64,000 bases of DNA from Fulvimarina sp039652615 (GTDB lineage: Bacteria > Pseudomonadota > Alphaproteobacteria > Rhizobiales > Rhizobiaceae), in contig NZ_JBDJAC010000005.1 of NCBI RefSeq assembly GCF_039652615.1, forward strand, positions 207,283 to 271,282, in the 5' to 3' direction. This document shows, in pieces, positions 61,157 through 64,000 of this stretch. Position 1 is the stretch's first letter, and every line of letters begins with the position of its first letter. The notes beneath the pieces are model-generated. The model saw nothing but the letters and a program-made list of their open reading frames with translations. It ran no database searches and had not been told where the DNA came from. The translations under genes and the position numbers were made by a program.

Positions 61157-62541
61157 TGCGCGCCCGGACCTCCCATCAGATGGCCGGCTTCACCTGGCCG
61201 CAGATCATTCGGCTGGCACTGGTCCAGACCGCCATCGGCGCGATGGTGGTTCTGACGACCTCGACCATGAACCGCATCATGGTCGTCGAGCTTGGCCTTG
61301 CCGCTATGATCCCGGGCGCCCTTGTCGCCCTTCATTACGCCGTGCAGATGCTGCGCCCCCGCTTCGGTCACGGCGCCGATCGCGGCAAAAGCCGCACCTT
61401 ATGGATCGTCGGCGGTCTCGCCGTTCTCGCTCTCGGGACGGTTCTCGCGTCGATCGCCACCGGGCTCGCGGGCTCCGACCGACTGACGGGTCTTTCGCTT
61501 GCGACCTTCGCCTTTCTCCTCATCGGCATGGGGGTTGGTGCCTCCGGCACAAACCTTCTGGCGCTTGTCGCAGCCGGTGTCGCGCCCCATCGGCGCGGTC
61601 CTGCCGCCACCTTGATGTGGACGCTGATGATCGCCGGTTTCGCACTGACCGCCGGGATTGCCGGAAGCTTTCTCGATCCGTTCTCCGCCGGTCGCCTTGT
61701 CCTGGTCACCACCATCGTCGCGGGCCTGGCGCTCACCATCGGAAGTCTGGCAACGCTTGGCATCGAACGGACCATGCAGGCGCCATCGCCATCCGAGACG
61801 GCTAAATCCGCTGGAGGCGCGTTTTCGGCGACCCTCAAGGATGTCTGGCAGGAAAGCGCGACGCGGCGTTTCACGCTCTTCGTCTTCATTTCAATGCTGG
61901 CCTATAGCGCCCAGGATCTCGTGCTGGAGCCGTTCGCAGGTCTCATCTTCTCGATGTCGCCGGGTGAGACGACCCAGCTTGCCGGCATGCAGCATGGCGG
62001 CACTTTCATCGGCATGATCGCAGTCGCGGTCGCAGGCGTTCTTTTCGCCAGGAAGCATCCCGGCCTCCTTCGGGTTCTGTGCGTGACGGGTTGCCTCGGC
62101 TCCGCCCTCGCCTTTGCGGCGCTTTTCACGGCGTCGCGCGCTGGCGGCGATTTTCCGCTGGTTGCGACGGTCGCAACGCTCGGCTTCTTCAACGGGCTCT
62201 TCGCCGTTGCCGCCATCGGCTCAATGATGGGGCTCGCTTCGGGGAGCGGCTCTGACGGGAGCGGCTCTGACGAGAGCCCGCGCCATGGCATCCGTATGGG
62301 GCTTTGGGGCGCCGCCCAGGCGATCGCCTTCGCGCTCGGCGGGTTTGCAGGCACGGCCCTCGTCGATCTGACCCTCCATTTCACCGGGTCCAACGCACAT
62401 GCCTATGGCAGCGTCTTTCTCGTCGAAGGAGTGGGCTTCGTCGTCTCGGCCCTTCTCGCCTGGCGCTGCGTCGGGGACCGCTCGGGCTTCGGCGACCATC
62501 AACGACCTGTTTCCAACAGTTTCTCGGGAGTGACGGCATGA
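61156..62541 (+). CDS. PucC/BCH2 family membrane protein (bch2, orf428 type)
   Basis: 461 residues, twelve-helix MFS-type protein. LVQTAIGAMVVLTTSTMNRIMVVELGLAAMIPGALVALHYAVQ pattern, QDLVLEPFAGLIF and GLWGAAQAIAFALGGF are family signatures. It is a second paralogue besides LhaA, lying between bchG and bchP as in other purple clusters, and may deliver bacteriochlorophyll or act in pigment trafficking. A small repeated GSGSDGSGSDES-like insert lies near residue 360. ATGA overlap with bchP. Confidence 0.93.
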   Translation: MRARTSHQMAGFTWPQIIRLALVQTAIGAMVVLTTSTMNRIMVVELGLAAMIPGALVALHYAVQMLRPRFGHGADRGKSRTLWIVGGLAVLALGTVLASIATGLAGSDRLTGLSLATFAFLLIGMGVGASGTNLLALVAAGVAPHRRGPAATLMWTLMIAGFALTAGIAGSFLDPFSAGRLVLVTTIVAGLALTIGSLATLGIERTMQAPSPSETAKSAGGAFSATLKDVWQESATRRFTLFVFISMLAYSAQDLVLEPFAGLIFSMSPGETTQLAGMQHGGTFIGMIAVAVAGVLFARKHPGLLRVLCVTGCLGSALAFAALFTASRAGGDFPLVATVATLGFFNGLFAVAAIGSMMGLASGSGSDGSGSDESPRHGIRMGLWGAAQAIAFALGGFAGTALVDLTLHFTGSNAHAYGSVFLVEGVGFVVSALLAWRCVGDRSGFGDHQRPVSNSFSGVTA

Positions 62542-63779
62542 CCGCAAACGCCGAAATCGCTGCGACGCCGTCGGCGACGGATGAAGCCGGCACCCCGCAG
62601 CGGTTTGATGCCATCGTCATCGGCGGCGGACCGGCAGGCTCCACCGCCGCGCTGCGCCTCGCGGAGGCGGGCTATCTGACCGCGCTCATCGAACGGGGCG
62701 GCCGGATCAAGCCCTGTGGCGGCGCGATCCCCCCTCGCCTCATTCAGGATTTCGCGATCCCGCAGCATCTCCTGAAGGCTGCGATCTCCTCGGCCCGCAT
62801 GATCGCTCCATCGGGCAAGACCGTCGATATGCCCATCGATGGCGGTTATGTCGGCATGGTCGACCGCGAAGAATTCGACGAATGGCTGCGCGAACGTGCC
62901 GCCATGAAAGGCGTCGTCCGGATCACCGCCATGTTCGACCAGCTCGAACCCGCTTCAGGCGACGATCGCCAGATCCGGATCAAGGCAAAGTCCGGCGAGA
63001 CGCGGACGCTCGCCGCCCGGCTCGTGATCGGAGCCGACGGAGCGCGCTCTTCGGTCGCCAAGCAAGCGCTTCCAGACCAGAAACAGCCGAAGTCGGTCTT
63101 TGCCTATCACGAAATCGTCGAAGCGAAGGGATGCTCATCGGAATCGGCCGCAGGTCGCGCCGATCGCTGCGACGTCTTCTATCAGGGCGCGATTTCGCCG
63201 GACTTCTATGGCTGGGTCTTCCCCCATGGCGAGACCGTCAGCATCGGCACCGGCACGGCGAAAAAGGGCTACGGCTTGCGCAAGGCGGTCGGTGATCTCA
63301 GGGAAGCGTCAGGCTACGGCGGCGCCGCGACCGTTCGCCGCGAAGGCGCTCCGATCCCTCTCAAGCCCATGAAACGCTGGGATGATGGTCACAACGTCAT
63401 CGTTGCGGGCGATGCCGCGGGCGTCGTCGCTCCGGCTTCTGGCGAGGGCATCTATTACGCGATGGAGAGCGCCCGCATGGTCGCGGATGCCGGCATCGCG
63501 TTTCTGACCACGGGCGACGCTCTCGAGCTCGCCAAGGCACGCAAGCAGTTCATGGGCGATCACGGCAAGATTTTTCTTGTTTTGGAATTGCTCCAGACTG
63601 TGTGGTATCGGTCCGACTGGCTGCGGGAAAGGTTCGTTTCGATCTGCCGCGACCCGGACGTTCAGCGACTGACATGGGAGTCGTACATGCACAAGAAGAT
63701 GTCGAAGGCGAGCCCGACGGCGCATGCGCGGATCCTCTGGCAAAATCTAGGACACTATCTCGGATGGAGAACGGCATAA
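62538..63779 (+). CDS. bchP: Geranylgeranyl reductase BchP
   Basis: 413 residues, FAD-dependent. The N-terminal nucleotide motif VIGGGPAGSTAALRLAEAG begins near residue 29, followed by RIKPCGGAIPPRL, the RLVIGADGARSSVAKQAL motif and NVIVAGDAAGVVAPASGEGIYYAMES. It reduces the geranylgeranyl tail to phytyl. The stop overlaps the hemA ATG (TAATG). Confidence 0.97.
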   Translation: MTANAEIAATPSATDEAGTPQRFDAIVIGGGPAGSTAALRLAEAGYLTALIERGGRIKPCGGAIPPRLIQDFAIPQHLLKAAISSARMIAPSGKTVDMPIDGGYVGMVDREEFDEWLRERAAMKGVVRITAMFDQLEPASGDDRQIRIKAKSGETRTLAARLVIGADGARSSVAKQALPDQKQPKSVFAYHEIVEAKGCSSESAAGRADRCDVFYQGAISPDFYGWVFPHGETVSIGTGTAKKGYGLRKAVGDLREASGYGGAATVRREGAPIPLKPMKRWDDGHNVIVAGDAAGVVAPASGEGIYYAMESARMVADAGIAFLTTGDALELAKARKQFMGDHGKIFLVLELLQTVWYRSDWLRERFVSICRDPDVQRLTWESYMHKKMSKASPTAHARILWQNLGHYLGWRTA

Positions 63780-64000
63780 TGTACGACTGGACCAAGGAAG
63801 CCGCTCTCCACGGCAAGACCTCGAACGCCGCAAAGACGAATTGCCCGATGGGCTACGAGCCCGTCGCCCTTCCGGTTGATTACGCTCGCCATTTTTCGCA
63901 AGCGATCGAGGCCCTTCACGCCGAAAAGCGCTACCGGGTGTTTGCCGATCTGGAACGGATCGCGGGCCGCTTTCCGCAGGCGATCTGGCGTAACGAGGGT
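63779..64000 (+). CDS. hemA: 5-aminolevulinate synthase HemA, 5' part only
   Basis: The first 74 codons, cut by the right edge. After an N-terminal extension of about 32 residues comes VDYARHFSQAIEALHAEKRYRVFADLERIAGRFP, the classic start of alphaproteobacterial ALA synthase. The extension contains TNCPMGYEP, a Cys-Pro dipeptide resembling haem regulatory motifs. ALAS makes the first tetrapyrrole precursor from glycine and succinyl-CoA. Its overlap with bchP indicates co-transcription with pigment genes. Identification is from the N-terminus only. Confidence 0.87.
   Translation, partial: MYDWTKEAALHGKTSNAAKTNCPMGYEPVALPVDYARHFSQAIEALHAEKRYRVFADLERIAGRFPQAIWRNEG

Noticed and set aside
1..64000. 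CRISPR array, insertion sequence or rRNA operon
   Set aside because: No regularly spaced direct repeats, transposase-like proteins or rRNA sequence were seen in the window.

Overview
The window comes from an alphaproteobacterium that makes bacteriochlorophyll a. High GC, a Rhodobacter-type gene transfer agent (GTA), the rhizobial style of intergenic palindromes and a complete photosynthesis gene cluster point to the Rhizobiales (Hyphomicrobiales). I think an Aurantimonadaceae-like marine aerobic anoxygenic phototroph is plausible, but that is inference. Only the oxygen-dependent cyclase gene (acsF) is present; bchE, pufX, pucBA and crtEBI are not in the window.

Region 1 (1-11320, minus strand) is a GTA head-tail operon in canonical order: small terminase candidate, large terminase, portal, prohead protease, major capsid, adaptor, head closure, an extra small ORF, tail terminator, tail tube, tail assembly chaperones (with a clear programmed -1 frameshift site), short tape measure, distal tail, hub, NlpC/P60 peptidase and the 5' part of the large host-specificity protein, which runs off the left edge. 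Hairpins separate some cistrons.

Region 2 (11400-18800) holds housekeeping genes: a YcgN-like Cys-cluster protein, a class A penicillin-binding protein, DUF1214 and DUF1254 proteins, a DUF2336 protein, a YeeE/YedE half-transporter pair and a RecD-like helicase.

Region 3 (18800-64000) is the photosynthesis cluster. bchI-bchD-bchO (Mg chelatase and accessory) come first, then an LprI-like protein and an MHYT-GGDEF-EAL protein. Next are crtC-crtD (minus) divergent from crtF-bchC-bchX-bchY-bchZ-pufQ-pufB-pufA-pufL-pufM-pufC (plus), then a TrkH/KtrB-type transporter. After this comes a long minus-strand operon transcribed from 57364 down to 41714: bchF-bchN-bchB-bchH-bchL-bchM-lhaA-puhA-puhB-puhC-orf100-acsF-puhE::cobW. 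Divergent from it are aerR/ppaA-ppsR and bchG-bch2-bchP-hemA (cut at the right edge). PpsR/CrtJ-type palindromes (TGT-N12-ACA) lie in the crtD/crtF, bchC (two, 8 bp apart), bchF and bchG promoter regions, and the likely repressor and antirepressor are encoded in the same cluster.

The most unusual observations are an in-frame fusion of the photosynthetic-complex assembly protein PuhE to a His-rich CobW/COG0523 GTPase directly downstream of the di-iron cyclase AcsF; a reaction-centre cytochrome PufC with a disordered C-terminal tail of about 220 residues; an A AAC CCC slippery heptamer joining the two GTA tail chaperones; a HemA with an N-terminal extension carrying a Cys-Pro motif; a PpsR that seems to keep only the HTH cysteine of the known redox pair; and a crtC frame with no usual start codon.
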